Assembly (NCBI RefSeq): GCF_024054555.1
Contig: NZ_JAMXLY010000001.1
Location: forward strand, 62,001-126,000
Length of the DNA: 64,000 bases
Direction of reading: 5' to 3'
Origin: Segatella cerevisiae
GTDB lineage: Bacteria > Bacteroidota > Bacteroidia > Bacteroidales > Bacteroidaceae
Shown: one piece after another, positions 28,641-37,183 of the stretch
Position numbering within the stretch: the first letter of the stretch is position 1
Layout: each line of letters opens with the position of its first letter
Translations under genes and position numbers: made by a program
Notes under the pieces: generated by a model
Databases searched by the model: none
Told to the model about the DNA's origin: nothing
The model's input: only the letters and a program-made list of their open reading frames with translations

Positions 28641-28703
28641 GGGAACGAGGAGGGAACGGTAGGGAATGGAGAGGGAACGGAGAGGGAACGGCAGGGAACG
28701 GAT
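28641..28703. repeat. Six-copy tandem repeat of GGGAACGG(A/T)(A/G), period 10-11 bp
   Basis: GGGAAC or GGGAAT begins at 28641, 28652, 28662, 28673, 28684 and 28694, alternating 10- and 11-bp steps, close to one helical turn. One strand is purine-rich. It lies about 240 bp before the SDR start. It may be a protein-binding array or a slippage-prone minisatellite. Confidence 0.75.
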
Positions 28704-28940
28704 TTGAATCAGGTTTATTCTTGATATACCTCTATAACAGAACGACTGCAAAGGAACAGACTTACTATTCTAAGATGAAATAATTTACGGAAATCAACTG
28801 CAAGACAATAATTTTCTGTAATTTTGCCCACGGTAAACTCGACTGCAGATTTTATTGAATATCCGTTTATGATCTATCATATACGAAAGTTTACCACCTA
28901 TTAAATGATCAAACTTTTGTCGAACATTAAAATAAATAGA

Positions 28941-29642
28941 ATGCCAAAAGTAATCGTTACAGGAGCTAATAAAGGAATAGGATTTGCCATCAGCAAAGAA
29001 TTAGGTCTAAATGGATGGCACGTACTTGTAGGAGCACGCAACAAGGAAAGAGGAGAAAAGGCCGTCAGTACCTTAAAGTCACTCGGGGTCAAGGAAGCAG
29101 AATGGGTCAATATCAATCTCTCTGACCTGAAAAGTCTTCAAGCCTCCATTGAGTTGATTGCCACTCATCATCCAGATCTTAAAATGCTGGTCAACAACGC
29201 CGGGATACCCGGAGACATGGCATGCCCGAGTTATGAGTCAGACCTGAAGGACATCATAGAAACGGTGAATGTCAATTATATTGGCACCTATGCCTTGACC
29301 AAAGGTCTCGTTCCCGTTATCGCGAAGAACAAGGGCCGTATCGTCAACATCACAGTACCTACTACCGTCAATCCTTACTGGAATCCCTTGGCTTACAAGG
29401 CAAGTAAGGCAGCACAGAACGTCATGACAGAGACGATGGGATTCGATTTCGATAAAAATAAGATCCCCGTCGAAATATTCTGCGTTCATCCGGGACCGAC
29501 AACGACAGACTTGAATGGAAACATGACGGGAGAAGGTTTCCATCAACCGGATGTCGTCGCGAAGAAATTTATGGAGATCCTCAAAGACGGAAAGCGCCAT
29601 CAAGGAGAATTCATAGAGATATTCCCCATCGTCTCTGCTTGA
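28941..29642 (+). CDS. Short-chain dehydrogenase/reductase (SDR)
   Basis: This 233-aa classical SDR begins MPKVIVTGANKGIGFAIS, the cofactor-binding TGxxxGIG at residues 7-14. The NAG motif (NNAGIPGD) and the catalytic YKASK follow. An Arg-rich stretch after the first strand (VGARNKERGEK) favours NADP(H). The ORF can be opened 12 codons earlier, but the chosen ATG leaves the normal SDR N-terminus. The substrate is unknown; relatives include carbonyl reductases. It is convergent with the MscS channel gene, and the two share a strong bidirectional terminator. Confidence 0.88.
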   Translation: MPKVIVTGANKGIGFAISKELGLNGWHVLVGARNKERGEKAVSTLKSLGVKEAEWVNINLSDLKSLQASIELIATHHPDLKMLVNNAGIPGDMACPSYESDLKDIIETVNVNYIGTYALTKGLVPVIAKNKGRIVNITVPTTVNPYWNPLAYKASKAAQNVMTETMGFDFDKNKIPVEIFCVHPGPTTTDLNGNMTGEGFHQPDVVAKKFMEILKDGKRHQGEFIEIFPIVSA

Positions 29643-29660
29643 TGAGACCTTCCGGTTGTC

Positions 29661-29703
29661 AAAATTTCATGCAGGTTTTAAAGGGAAACCTGCATGAAAA
29701 CTG
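29661..29703. terminator. Bidirectional terminator between SDR and mscS-like gene
   Basis: TTTCATGCAGGTTT (29665-29678) and AAACCTGCATGAAA (29686-29699) form a perfect 14-bp stem with a 7-nt loop, flanked by A/T tracts. It lies in the 61 bp between the two convergent stops. Confidence 0.85.
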
Positions 29704-30861
29704 TTACTGTTCGGGATACTGCTGATAGATCGTCAGTCCATATTCACCGGCAATGGAATAGACATATTCCAGAATATCAGAAAGGTGTTCCTCATAAAGT
29801 TTCCATTCCTTCATTTTCAGGAAGAAATAGAACTCGACAGGCACACCACACTGAGTCGCCTCAAGTTCACGTACCATCACCATCATCTCACTGTTCACAT
29901 CATCCCGATTGTTCAGATAAGTTTCCATCTCACGGCGGAAGCGTCCCATATTGGTTTCCTTTTTATTCTGATCGAGAAACTTCACACTCCTGAAGTCAAA
30001 ATAGACCACCCGTTGCACACGGCGTCCGGGACTTTGCTGCATCCCGATCCAGTTCTGGAAACTCCCGTTGATGAGAGATTGGGGGGAAACCGTCACTATC
30101 GTATTATCAAAGTTTTGGACTTTGACCGTCGACAGAGACATCTCTTTGACAATACCGTTGACAATCGTATTAGGAACGGTGATCCAATCCCCCACGTGCA
30201 GCATATCATTACTGGTCAGGCGGATTCCCGAGACCAGACCTTCTATGGTATCTTTAAAGACCAACATCAGTACGGCTGAAGTGGCGCCCAGTCCTGCAAG
30301 CAGTGCCATCGGACTCTTGTTGAGGAGTATGGCTATCGTCACGACAAAAGCGATGAAGACCATGAATATTTTCAGTACGCCACAGAATGATTTCAGATAT
30401 TGCCTTGTCGAAGACCGGCGATTGACGATGTCGAGCCGATTAAAGGAATCGATGAAGACCACAGCCGTCCGTGTCGTCATGATGACGATATAGATAGCCG
30501 TCAGACGTGTCAGGATGACCCGTACGGAAGGAAATTGATAGAATACGAGTGGCAGGAACTTCCACACGATGATGGCAGGTACAATCTTGCAGGCACTGAT
30601 CAGCACATCTTCGTTGAATAGGACCTTATCCCATTTAACGGCCGTTTTATTCGTAAGTTTCTGAATCAGAGGGACGAGTTTCCGGCAAATCGTATAGAAC
30701 AGCCATGCCAGGATCACCGTGACAAGAACGAGGAGCAAATGGCGCAAGATCGGAACTGCAGGTCCATGAATACCAGTCAGGGAAATCATCTGCTCGACGA
30801 AGATCCTGACTTTTTCCAACCAGATGTGGGAATCCACCAACTTATGTACTTGTATTTCCAT
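29704..30861 (-). CDS. Mechanosensitive ion channel, MscS family
   Basis: This 385-aa inner-membrane channel would open under membrane tension to release solutes on osmotic downshock. About four to five hydrophobic segments precede the MscS pore-lining helix region (MALLAGLGATSAVLMLVFKDTIEGLVSGI, rich in Gly and Ala). The beta domain follows (DWITVPNTIVNGIVKEMSLSTVKVQNFDNTIVTV). The C-terminal alpha/beta part is about 130 residues. It is larger than E. coli MscS (286 aa) and nearer the YbdG-like class in size. It lies 39 bp downstream of dacB on the same strand and is probably in that operon. Confidence 0.9.
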   Translation of the reverse strand: MEIQVHKLVDSHIWLEKVRIFVEQMISLTGIHGPAVPILRHLLLVLVTVILAWLFYTICRKLVPLIQKLTNKTAVKWDKVLFNEDVLISACKIVPAIIVWKFLPLVFYQFPSVRVILTRLTAIYIVIMTTRTAVVFIDSFNRLDIVNRRSSTRQYLKSFCGVLKIFMVFIAFVVTIAILLNKSPMALLAGLGATSAVLMLVFKDTIEGLVSGIRLTSNDMLHVGDWITVPNTIVNGIVKEMSLSTVKVQNFDNTIVTVSPQSLINGSFQNWIGMQQSPGRRVQRVVYFDFRSVKFLDQNKKETNMGRFRREMETYLNNRDDVNSEMMVMVRELEATQCGVPVEFYFFLKMKEWKLYEEHLSDILEYVYSIAGEYGLTIYQQYPEQ

Positions 30862-30900
30862 AGTATATAAAAATAAAGTTATTTGATTTCTATTTCTGTT

Positions 30901-32172
30901 TTATTGTGGAGAGCAGAGTGCCATGCATACACGGTCTTGAAAGGCTCTGGCATTGACCGCATGCATCACACCCTGATTCAGTATTGAGAAACAGAGGATA
31001 TGGCCATTGGGAGCCGTACAGTAACCGGATAAGGAAACCACACCTGTCAACGTCCCCGTCTTGGCATGCACATTGTCTCTCGTGAAAGCATTATGCATCC
31101 GTTTCTCCAGAGTACCGTCAACTCCCATGATAGGAAGAGCTGCATTCAAATGCATATAGATATTGTCATTTTGATAAGCATATTTCAGAAGATTGACGAT
31201 CAGTTCGGGTGAGACATAGTTATAGAGTGAAAGTCCACTCCCGTCTGCCAGTCTGTAGCGTGAAGAATCCAAGCCCAACTTGTCAATCAGTTTCCGTTCA
31301 ACGGATCTCGCACTCTTTGCAGAGGCAGGACGATTGCCGGTAGAAGCCGCTATCTGATAGTACATGGACTCGGCATAGAGATTATCGCTCTCTTTAAGCA
31401 TCCTGACCAGGATCTGGTCAAGGCTGTGGTAACGGGTAGAAATCGTGAAAGCGTCATCAGGACAACGGCGAGTTCCCGTTGCAAAAGGCGAGAACACGAC
31501 TCCCGCTTCCTTCAGTTTGGAGATAAACCGGTCCATGAACCGGTCTTTTCTGGAAATCAATAGTGGGGAAAGGACGGGATTGTCATCATCCCAGCACCAG
31601 CCCTCGCCATAGGGATCATCGTCTTTCATAGACTTGTCGGCATAGATGGACCCATGGATCGAGTCTACCCCCATCTGCTTCAAATCAGAAATAAAGGCCG
31701 ACAGATCATCCGAATTAAAGCGCGGGTCCATGCCCCCTACCAGATAGACGTCTCCTGTGAGCGTATGATCTTCTATTTTCCCCGTGTACTTCATCTGAGT
31801 CTTGAATTGATAAGAACCCCCGAGTTTGTCGATAGCCGTGATAGCTGTCAGGAGTTTCATGCAAGAGCCGGGGCGCATCAACTGCCGCTCATTTTTCTTA
31901 AATATGCAAGAGTCTGCGTTCAGGTCCCAGACCATCATCCCCACCTGAGAAGTCTGGAACATACTATTCTCCAAGAGTTTGCCTATCTTATCCTGGACGG
32001 ATTCAGGCCAAGGCAGATTCGAGACCGTATCGGCATCTATGGAATCAGCCCAAACAGAATCCTCCTGCAGTTCTTCGTTGTCTTCTATATTTTCATCCGC
32101 AACCTGAGCTTTTGTCGGTATGAGCATCACGACCATCGCCAGCAAAAGTAAGAATCTCAAATTTTTCATCAT
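30901..32172 (-). CDS. dacB: D-alanyl-D-alanine carboxypeptidase/endopeptidase (PBP4, DacB type)
   Basis: This 423-aa periplasmic serine enzyme trims peptidoglycan stem peptides or cuts cross-links. The signal peptide is MKNLRFLLLLAMVVMLIPTKAQ; the start could be either of two adjacent ATG codons. The penicillin-binding motifs are SCMK (103-106, Ser nucleophile), SDN near residue 255 and KTG near residue 376 (HAKTGTLTG). An acidic linker follows the signal (ENIEDNEELQEDS). It lies between a small membrane protein gene (56 bp upstream) and the MscS gene (39 bp downstream), an envelope-related set. Confidence 0.93.
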   Translation of the reverse strand: MMKNLRFLLLLAMVVMLIPTKAQVADENIEDNEELQEDSVWADSIDADTVSNLPWPESVQDKIGKLLENSMFQTSQVGMMVWDLNADSCIFKKNERQLMRPGSCMKLLTAITAIDKLGGSYQFKTQMKYTGKIEDHTLTGDVYLVGGMDPRFNSDDLSAFISDLKQMGVDSIHGSIYADKSMKDDDPYGEGWCWDDDNPVLSPLLISRKDRFMDRFISKLKEAGVVFSPFATGTRRCPDDAFTISTRYHSLDQILVRMLKESDNLYAESMYYQIAASTGNRPASAKSARSVERKLIDKLGLDSSRYRLADGSGLSLYNYVSPELIVNLLKYAYQNDNIYMHLNAALPIMGVDGTLEKRMHNAFTRDNVHAKTGTLTGVVSLSGYCTAPNGHILCFSILNQGVMHAVNARAFQDRVCMALCSPQ

Positions 32173-32228
32173 CCTCAGTTATTCAATTTATCGAATTTTA
32201 TTTCATACCTATTGATTTCTACCAATTC

Positions 32229-32657
32229 TCATATCTCTACAGACTGGTGAGCCCGCCGCTTTTTCAATTCAAAGAGGAAGTTTTCTTCTTTCACAGGCAT
32301 CACTGCCTCCATCCTTTTCTCATTTCCATATACAAGCAGGAGATAATGGTTCAGTCCAAAGGCCGTCTTCATACGGGTCACCTCACAAACTTTATCAAGG
32401 GGAATGGACTTGTTGATGGAAAAGCGTCCCTTGTTGATGACCAGGGTCTCCTGTTCCTTTCCGGGAATACCGGGACTAGTCTTATGAAATGTATAAGTCG
32501 TATGGATAACACGTTCTATCATGCACAAAACGAGTATCATCAAGAGCGTACCTACCAACGCATGCCTTTCCCAGAAGAAATAAAACATGAGAATTGTAAA
32601 CAGAGCAATGCCACAGACAGCTCCTACCGTAAAACGATGATGAAATGTCCTATCCAT
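32229..32657 (-). CDS. Small membrane protein, bacterial PH-like
   Basis: This 142-aa protein has two hydrophobic helices near the N-terminus (about residues 12-28 and 33-48). A soluble part follows (ETLVINKGRFSINKSIPLDKVCEVTRMKTAFGLNHYLLLVYGNEKRMEAVMP) whose pattern resembles bacterial PH-like domains. That match is by eye and not certain. It begins the dacB-mscS unit, with a candidate minus-strand -7 box TACTTTTG at 32730-32737 and a CAAA (TTTG on the minus strand) at 32753-32756, spaced shorter than usual. Confidence 0.6.
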   Translation of the reverse strand: MDRTFHHRFTVGAVCGIALFTILMFYFFWERHALVGTLLMILVLCMIERVIHTTYTFHKTSPGIPGKEQETLVINKGRFSINKSIPLDKVCEVTRMKTAFGLNHYLLLVYGNEKRMEAVMPVKEENFLFELKKRRAHQSVEI

Positions 32658-33010
32658 TATCTTTTTCTTTTCTATCTTGTCGTACGAGTGGGATTGACGA
32701 TAAGACTGAGCGATTCTTTAATTACTTTGCAAAAGTACAAAAAAATATCTATCAAAGACTCATTTCATCTCGAATTGTTCACTACAACCCACAAAAAGTC
32801 AGCCGACGAGCTATACCGGTTGACGAAGATATCGTTCATCGTTAAGGTTATCTCAGGAATCGGATTAAGGCATTTCTGTTTCCTCAGGAAATCGTTCTGA
32901 TTCCACTCTCCCGCCTCATTGCGTACCTGCGCAATAACGACGGCAGAGAGAAAGGCTGAAAATATGGAGGGGGGGCCTTCAATACGCCTTATCGTAAATT
33001 TGAAGACCAC
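32658..33010. other. 353-bp intergenic region between ruvA and the PH-like gene
   Basis: I see no gene here. It includes the leftward -7 candidate at 32730-32737, itself within a near-palindrome (TACTTTGC/AAAAGTA). No ruvA terminator is clear. Confidence 0.45.
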
Positions 33011-33631
33011 TCACTTGATCTGCTTAAGGGCCATTTTGACGACCTGCTCAACAGGTAATTCAGGATGTTCAGACATAATCGCCCTGACCACCTTGTCAGA
33101 GGGTGCAGGAGAGAAACCCAGCATCGTCAAGGCACTCACGGCCTCATCCTTGATGCTCATGTTAATGGAACTCGTACCGGATTTGCCAGCAGGTACCTCA
33201 TCGGTAATGCCCAAACTCACGATCTTGTCTTTCAGATCCACGATGATACGCTGAGCCGTCTTCAATCCGATACCTTTGACACTTTTCAGCATCTTGTCAT
33301 TTCCCGTAGCGATGATATTGCAAAGTTCTCCGGGGGTCGTCGAAGACAGGATCATCCGGGCAGTGTTTGCCCCTACCCCAGACACGGTGATCAGCAAGCG
33401 GTATAGATCCCGCTCCTGATGCGTATAGAACCCGAAAAGGGTATAGGAGTCATCGCGTCCGCCTGTCACCAATGACTCATGGACGAAAAGACGGACTTCC
33501 TTCCCTTTCTTATCCTGGATCGCCGTAAACGTATTGATGGAGATATTCAGCGCAAAACCTATTCCCCCTGCTTCTACTACTGCCTCAGCAGGAGTAAGGT
33601 CGGCAAGTGTCCCTTTAACATATTCAATCAT
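33011..33631 (-). CDS. ruvA: Holliday junction branch migration protein RuvA
   Basis: RuvA binds four-way junctions as a tetramer and loads the RuvB motor. The 206-aa length is normal. The N-terminal OB fold opens MIEYVKGTLADLTPAEAVVEAGGIGF. Two helix-hairpin-helix motifs follow (VSGVGANTARMIL near residue 80, VKGIGLKTAQRII near 115). The C-terminal RuvB-interacting domain is about 155-206, after a Ser/Gly linker. ruvB and ruvC are not in the window. It is divergent from dxs. Confidence 0.95.
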   Translation of the reverse strand: MIEYVKGTLADLTPAEAVVEAGGIGFALNISINTFTAIQDKKGKEVRLFVHESLVTGGRDDSYTLFGFYTHQERDLYRLLITVSGVGANTARMILSSTTPGELCNIIATGNDKMLKSVKGIGLKTAQRIIVDLKDKIVSLGITDEVPAGKSGTSSINMSIKDEAVSALTMLGFSPAPSDKVVRAIMSEHPELPVEQVVKMALKQIK

Positions 33632-33757
33632 AATCTCATTTAGATAATCTAACTTATACTTCTTACGTAACGAATCACATTCTTGAATATTGTATTTCCA
33701 CTCCGAAAAATGCAGGATTACATGAGTTGGCTACATCTGGAAAAATTTTAGGATAAA

Positions 33758-33789
33758 TTTGTTTTTCTGTATAAGTTAGTGTATCTTTG
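33758..33789 (+). promoter_or_regulatory. Promoter of the dxs-trkA-trkH operon
   Basis: TTTG (33758-33761), a 20-bp spacer and TATCTTTG (33782-33789) match the consensus. The -7 box is the left half of a perfect 16-bp palindrome (33782-33797), so the same sequence occurs on the minus strand facing ruvA. Confidence 0.75.
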
Positions 33790-33813
33790 CAAAGATATAT
33801 TCGTTCTGAAAAA

Positions 33814-35739
33814 ATGCAGAATCACCATACATACGGACTCTTAGACAACATTAATTACCCTGAAGACCTGCGCAAACTCAGCATAGACCAATTGCCGGAA
33901 GTATGCAAGGAACTGAGAGAGGACATCTTAGATGAAGTCTCCATCAATCCGGGACATCTTGCCTCTTCGCTTGGTACAGTAGAAATCACTGTGGCCTTGC
34001 ATTATGTATTCAACACCCCTGACGACAGGATCGTCTGGGATGTGGGTCATCAGGCTTATGGGCATAAGATACTAACCGGTCGCAGAAAATTATTCTATAC
34101 GAACCGGCAGTTGCATGGCATAAGGCCTTTCCCGTCTCCTTTGGAAAGCCCTTATGACACTTTTACTTGCGGTCATGCTTCCAATTCCATTTCGGCAGCA
34201 CTGGGAATGGCTGTCGCAGCCAAGAAAACTGGTCATGAAGACCGCCATATCATAGCTGTCATCGGTGACGGAGCGATGAGTGGGGGACTCGTTTTCGAAG
34301 GTCTGAACAACGTGGGATCCACCCCTAATGACCTGCTCATCGTCTTGAATGATAATGACATGAGCATAGACCATGCAGTGGGTGGAATGGAAAAATACCT
34401 TCTGAGACTGGATACCTCTGAAACCTATAACCGACTTCGTTTCAAGGCGAGCCAATGGCTGTATTCAAAAGGCTATCTGAATGAAAACCGACGCAAGGGA
34501 ATCATCAGACTGAACAATGCCATCAAATCGGCTATCAGTCGCCAGCAGAACATCTTCGAAGGAATGAACATCAGGTATTTCGGTCCTTATGACGGCCATA
34601 ACGTCAAGGAGCTCGTCCACACCTTCCAACAGTTGAAGGACATGAAAGGACCGAAGTTGCTGCATCTGCATACAATCAAAGGGAAGGGCTACAAACCTGC
34701 GGAGAAATCTGCTACGATCTGGCACGCTCCCGGAAAATTTGATGTCAAGACAGGCTACAGAATTATTCAGGATAAACCGAACCAGCCTCCAAAATTTCAG
34801 GAAGTATTCGGCAAGACACTCCTCGAGTTGGCAACCAAGAACCCGAGGATCGTCGGTGTGACGCCTGCCATGGCTCCCGGATGCTCAATGGATATCATGC
34901 AGAAAATCATGCCCGACAGAGTATTCGATGTCGGCATCGCCGAAGGGCACGCCGTGACGTTCTCTGGAGGTATGGCAAAAGACGGATTACAACCTTTCTG
35001 CAATATATACAGCGCTTTCGCCCAAAGGGCATACGATAACATTATCCACGACATGGCCATACTGAACCTGCCCGTCGTACTCTGTTTGGACAGAGCCGGA
35101 ATCGTAGGTCCTGACGGTCCTACCCACCATGGTGTTTTCGACATGGCGGCATTGCGGCCGATTCCTCATCTGACGATAGCCTCTCCTATGAATGAACACG
35201 AATTGAGAAAACTCATGTTTACGGCACAACTTAAGGACAAAGGCACCTTCGTCATCCGCTATCCGCGCGGAAGGGGTGTTCTCACGAATTGGCAGTGCCC
35301 ATTGGAAGAGATTCCAGTAGGCACGGGGCGCAAACTCAGGGACGGTAGCGATATGGCAGTCCTCAGCATCGGCCCCATCGGCAATGATGTGGAAAAAGCC
35401 ATTGAGGAACTGGAACAAGGCAAAGAGACGTCCATTGCGTCACCGGTCAAGGGAAAGGTTGCCCATTATGACATGCGCTTCCTCAAACCTCTCGACTCTC
35501 GTCTGCTGAAAGAGATTGCCTTGAAATTCAAAAAGATCATCACTATCGAAGACGGAATAAAGGCAGGCGGATTCGGGAGCGCTATACTGGAATGGATGAA
35601 CGACCACAACTTCCATCCAGAGATTCTCAGAATGGGGATCCCTGACGAATTCGTGGAGCATGGGACGATCGAGCAACTGTACCAGATCGTGGGGATCGAT
35701 ATTGAAAGCATCAAAAAGAACATACTGTCTCTCCTATAA
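33814..35739 (+). CDS. dxs: 1-deoxy-D-xylulose-5-phosphate synthase
   Basis: Dxs condenses pyruvate and glyceraldehyde 3-phosphate with thiamine diphosphate, the first step of the MEP isoprenoid pathway. It has 641 aa from this ATG. A longer reading from a TTG at 33787 would begin inside the promoter, so I reject it. Visible motifs are [16 protein letters not shown] near residue 70, the TPP/Mg site [16 protein letters not shown] near 150, and the transketolase pyrimidine domain ([17 protein letters not shown]). The C-terminal transketolase domain is complete. trkA follows after 43 bp. Confidence 0.96.
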   Translation: MQNHHTYGLLDNINYPEDLRKLSIDQLPEVCKELREDILDEVSINPGHLASSLGTVEITVALHYVFNTPDDRIVWDVGHQAYGHKILTGRRKLFYTNRQLHGIRPFPSPLESPYDTFTCGHASNSISAALGMAVAAKKTGHEDRHIIAVIGDGAMSGGLVFEGLNNVGSTPNDLLIVLNDNDMSIDHAVGGMEKYLLRLDTSETYNRLRFKASQWLYSKGYLNENRRKGIIRLNNAIKSAISRQQNIFEGMNIRYFGPYDGHNVKELVHTFQQLKDMKGPKLLHLHTIKGKGYKPAEKSATIWHAPGKFDVKTGYRIIQDKPNQPPKFQEVFGKTLLELATKNPRIVGVTPAMAPGCSMDIMQKIMPDRVFDVGIAEGHAVTFSGGMAKDGLQPFCNIYSAFAQRAYDNIIHDMAILNLPVVLCLDRAGIVGPDGPTHHGVFDMAALRPIPHLTIASPMNEHELRKLMFTAQLKDKGTFVIRYPRGRGVLTNWQCPLEEIPVGTGRKLRDGSDMAVLSIGPIGNDVEKAIEELEQGKETSIASPVKGKVAHYDMRFLKPLDSRLLKEIALKFKKIITIEDGIKAGGFGSAILEWMNDHNFHPEILRMGIPDEFVEHGTIEQLYQIVGIDIESIKKNILSLL

Positions 35740-35782
35740 GAATATTCCGGAACTTTCACCTGGCGACATCATTTAGAAAACC

Positions 35783-37123
35783 ATGAGAATAATCATAGCC
35801 GGTGCTTATGCCATAGGAACTTACCTGGCGAAATTACTGTCGCGCAACAACGAGGATATAACGCTTATTGACGAAGACGCTGAACGCCTGACCGAGATTG
35901 GCGAAGATTATGACCTGCTCACCCTCGAAGCTAATCCCGGAAGCATAAAAACGCTAAAAGAGGCCGGCGCACCTGACGCAGATCTCTATATCGCCGTCAC
36001 GAAAGATGAAGCGCTCAACCTGAACAGTTGTATCCTGGCTAAAGCGCTTGGAGCAAAAAAGACGGTCGGAAAGGTAGACAATCCGGAATACATCGATAAA
36101 GACTCACAGAATTTTTTCCGAAAACTGGGTATTGACTCTCTCATTTTCCCTGAAAGACTGGCAGCTCAAGACATCAACGACAGTTTGAAGATGAGTTGGG
36201 TGCGACAGCGCTGGGATATTCACGAGGGAGCACTGGTCATGCTTGGAATCAAACTCCGGGAATCTTGCCAGATCCTCCACCAACCACTAAAAGACATCAG
36301 TGGTCCCGACGACCCTTACCATATCGTAGCCGTCAGGCGAAAAGATCAGACGATTATCCCTGGAGGCAATGACAAACTGGAGGATTATGACCTCGCATAC
36401 TTCATGACGACTGAAAACTATATCCCCTATATCCGGAAGATTGTCGGAAAGGAGAGCTACGAAGATGTCAGGAATGTCATGTTCATGGGTGGTGGAGAGA
36501 CGGCTCTGAGTGCCCTCAACACCCTGCCGGAAGACATGAAGGCAAAAGTTATCGAAAGCGATGAAGAACGCTGTGAAAAGTTAAATGAAGTTCTGAACAA
36601 AAAGACATTGGTCATCCACGGTGACGGCCGAGATATCTCCTTGCTGCAAGAAGAGGGAATAGACAACACACAAGCTTTTGTCGCTCTCACGCCGAATACG
36701 GAAACCAATATCTTGGCTTGTTTGACCGCCAAAAGACTGGGGGTGAGGAAAACTGTGGCAATGGTTGAAAATATCGATTATATCGGTATGGCGGAGAACC
36801 TGGACATCGGTACTCTCATCAATAAGCAGATCATTGCCGCCTGCCATATCTATCAGATGCTGCTGGATGCAGACGTGATGGATGTCAGGTTTCTGATGAA
36901 TGCCAATGCCGATGTCGCTGAGTTTATCCCCAAAAAGAACTCTAAGATCACCCGGAAACGCGTCAAGGACGTCGAACTTCCAAAAGGCGTCACTATAGGT
37001 GGCCTGATAAGGGGACAGGAAGGGATGCTCGTATCTGGAAACACACAAATCGAACCCGGCGACTCTGTAATCGTGTTCTGCTATCATATCAACCTAAAGA
37101 AGATTGAGAAATTTTTCAATTAA
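35783..37123 (+). CDS. trkA: Trk system potassium uptake regulator TrkA
   Basis: TrkA is the cytoplasmic, nucleotide-binding gate of the TrkH potassium channel. The 446-aa length fits two RCK_N plus RCK_C modules. The first Rossmann motif reads GAYAIG (residues 7-12) where most TrkA proteins have GxGxxG, so the second Gly is a Tyr. The second module has MFMGGGETALSAL near 231-243. Acidic residues ending the second strands (LIDED) fit NAD(H) binding. It lies 43 bp after dxs and 60 bp before trkH. Confidence 0.93.
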   Translation: MRIIIAGAYAIGTYLAKLLSRNNEDITLIDEDAERLTEIGEDYDLLTLEANPGSIKTLKEAGAPDADLYIAVTKDEALNLNSCILAKALGAKKTVGKVDNPEYIDKDSQNFFRKLGIDSLIFPERLAAQDINDSLKMSWVRQRWDIHEGALVMLGIKLRESCQILHQPLKDISGPDDPYHIVAVRRKDQTIIPGGNDKLEDYDLAYFMTTENYIPYIRKIVGKESYEDVRNVMFMGGGETALSALNTLPEDMKAKVIESDEERCEKLNEVLNKKTLVIHGDGRDISLLQEEGIDNTQAFVALTPNTETNILACLTAKRLGVRKTVAMVENIDYIGMAENLDIGTLINKQIIAACHIYQMLLDADVMDVRFLMNANADVAEFIPKKNSKITRKRVKDVELPKGVTIGGLIRGQEGMLVSGNTQIEPGDSVIVFCYHINLKKIEKFFN

Positions 37124-37183
37124 AACACCACTGTTCAACTCAAATACCACTGTAAGAACTGTTATTAGACTCCAAAAGGCACA

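Larger units (their letters stand above)
28267..28940. other. Gene-free stretch with short tandem repeats
   Basis: About 670 bp separate the etf terminator from the SDR gene. I see no credible coding frame: the longest minus frame simply translates the repeats. The stretch holds two repeat families, listed separately. A TAATTTTG (28819-28826) could be the -7 box of the SDR gene, though its leader would then be about 110 nt and no -33 TTTG is seen. Confidence 0.6.

Noticed and set aside
28506..28751. 81-codon minus frame in the repeat region
   Set aside because: It is the translation of the GGGAACGG repeats (RSL-P-type peptide) with no independent support.
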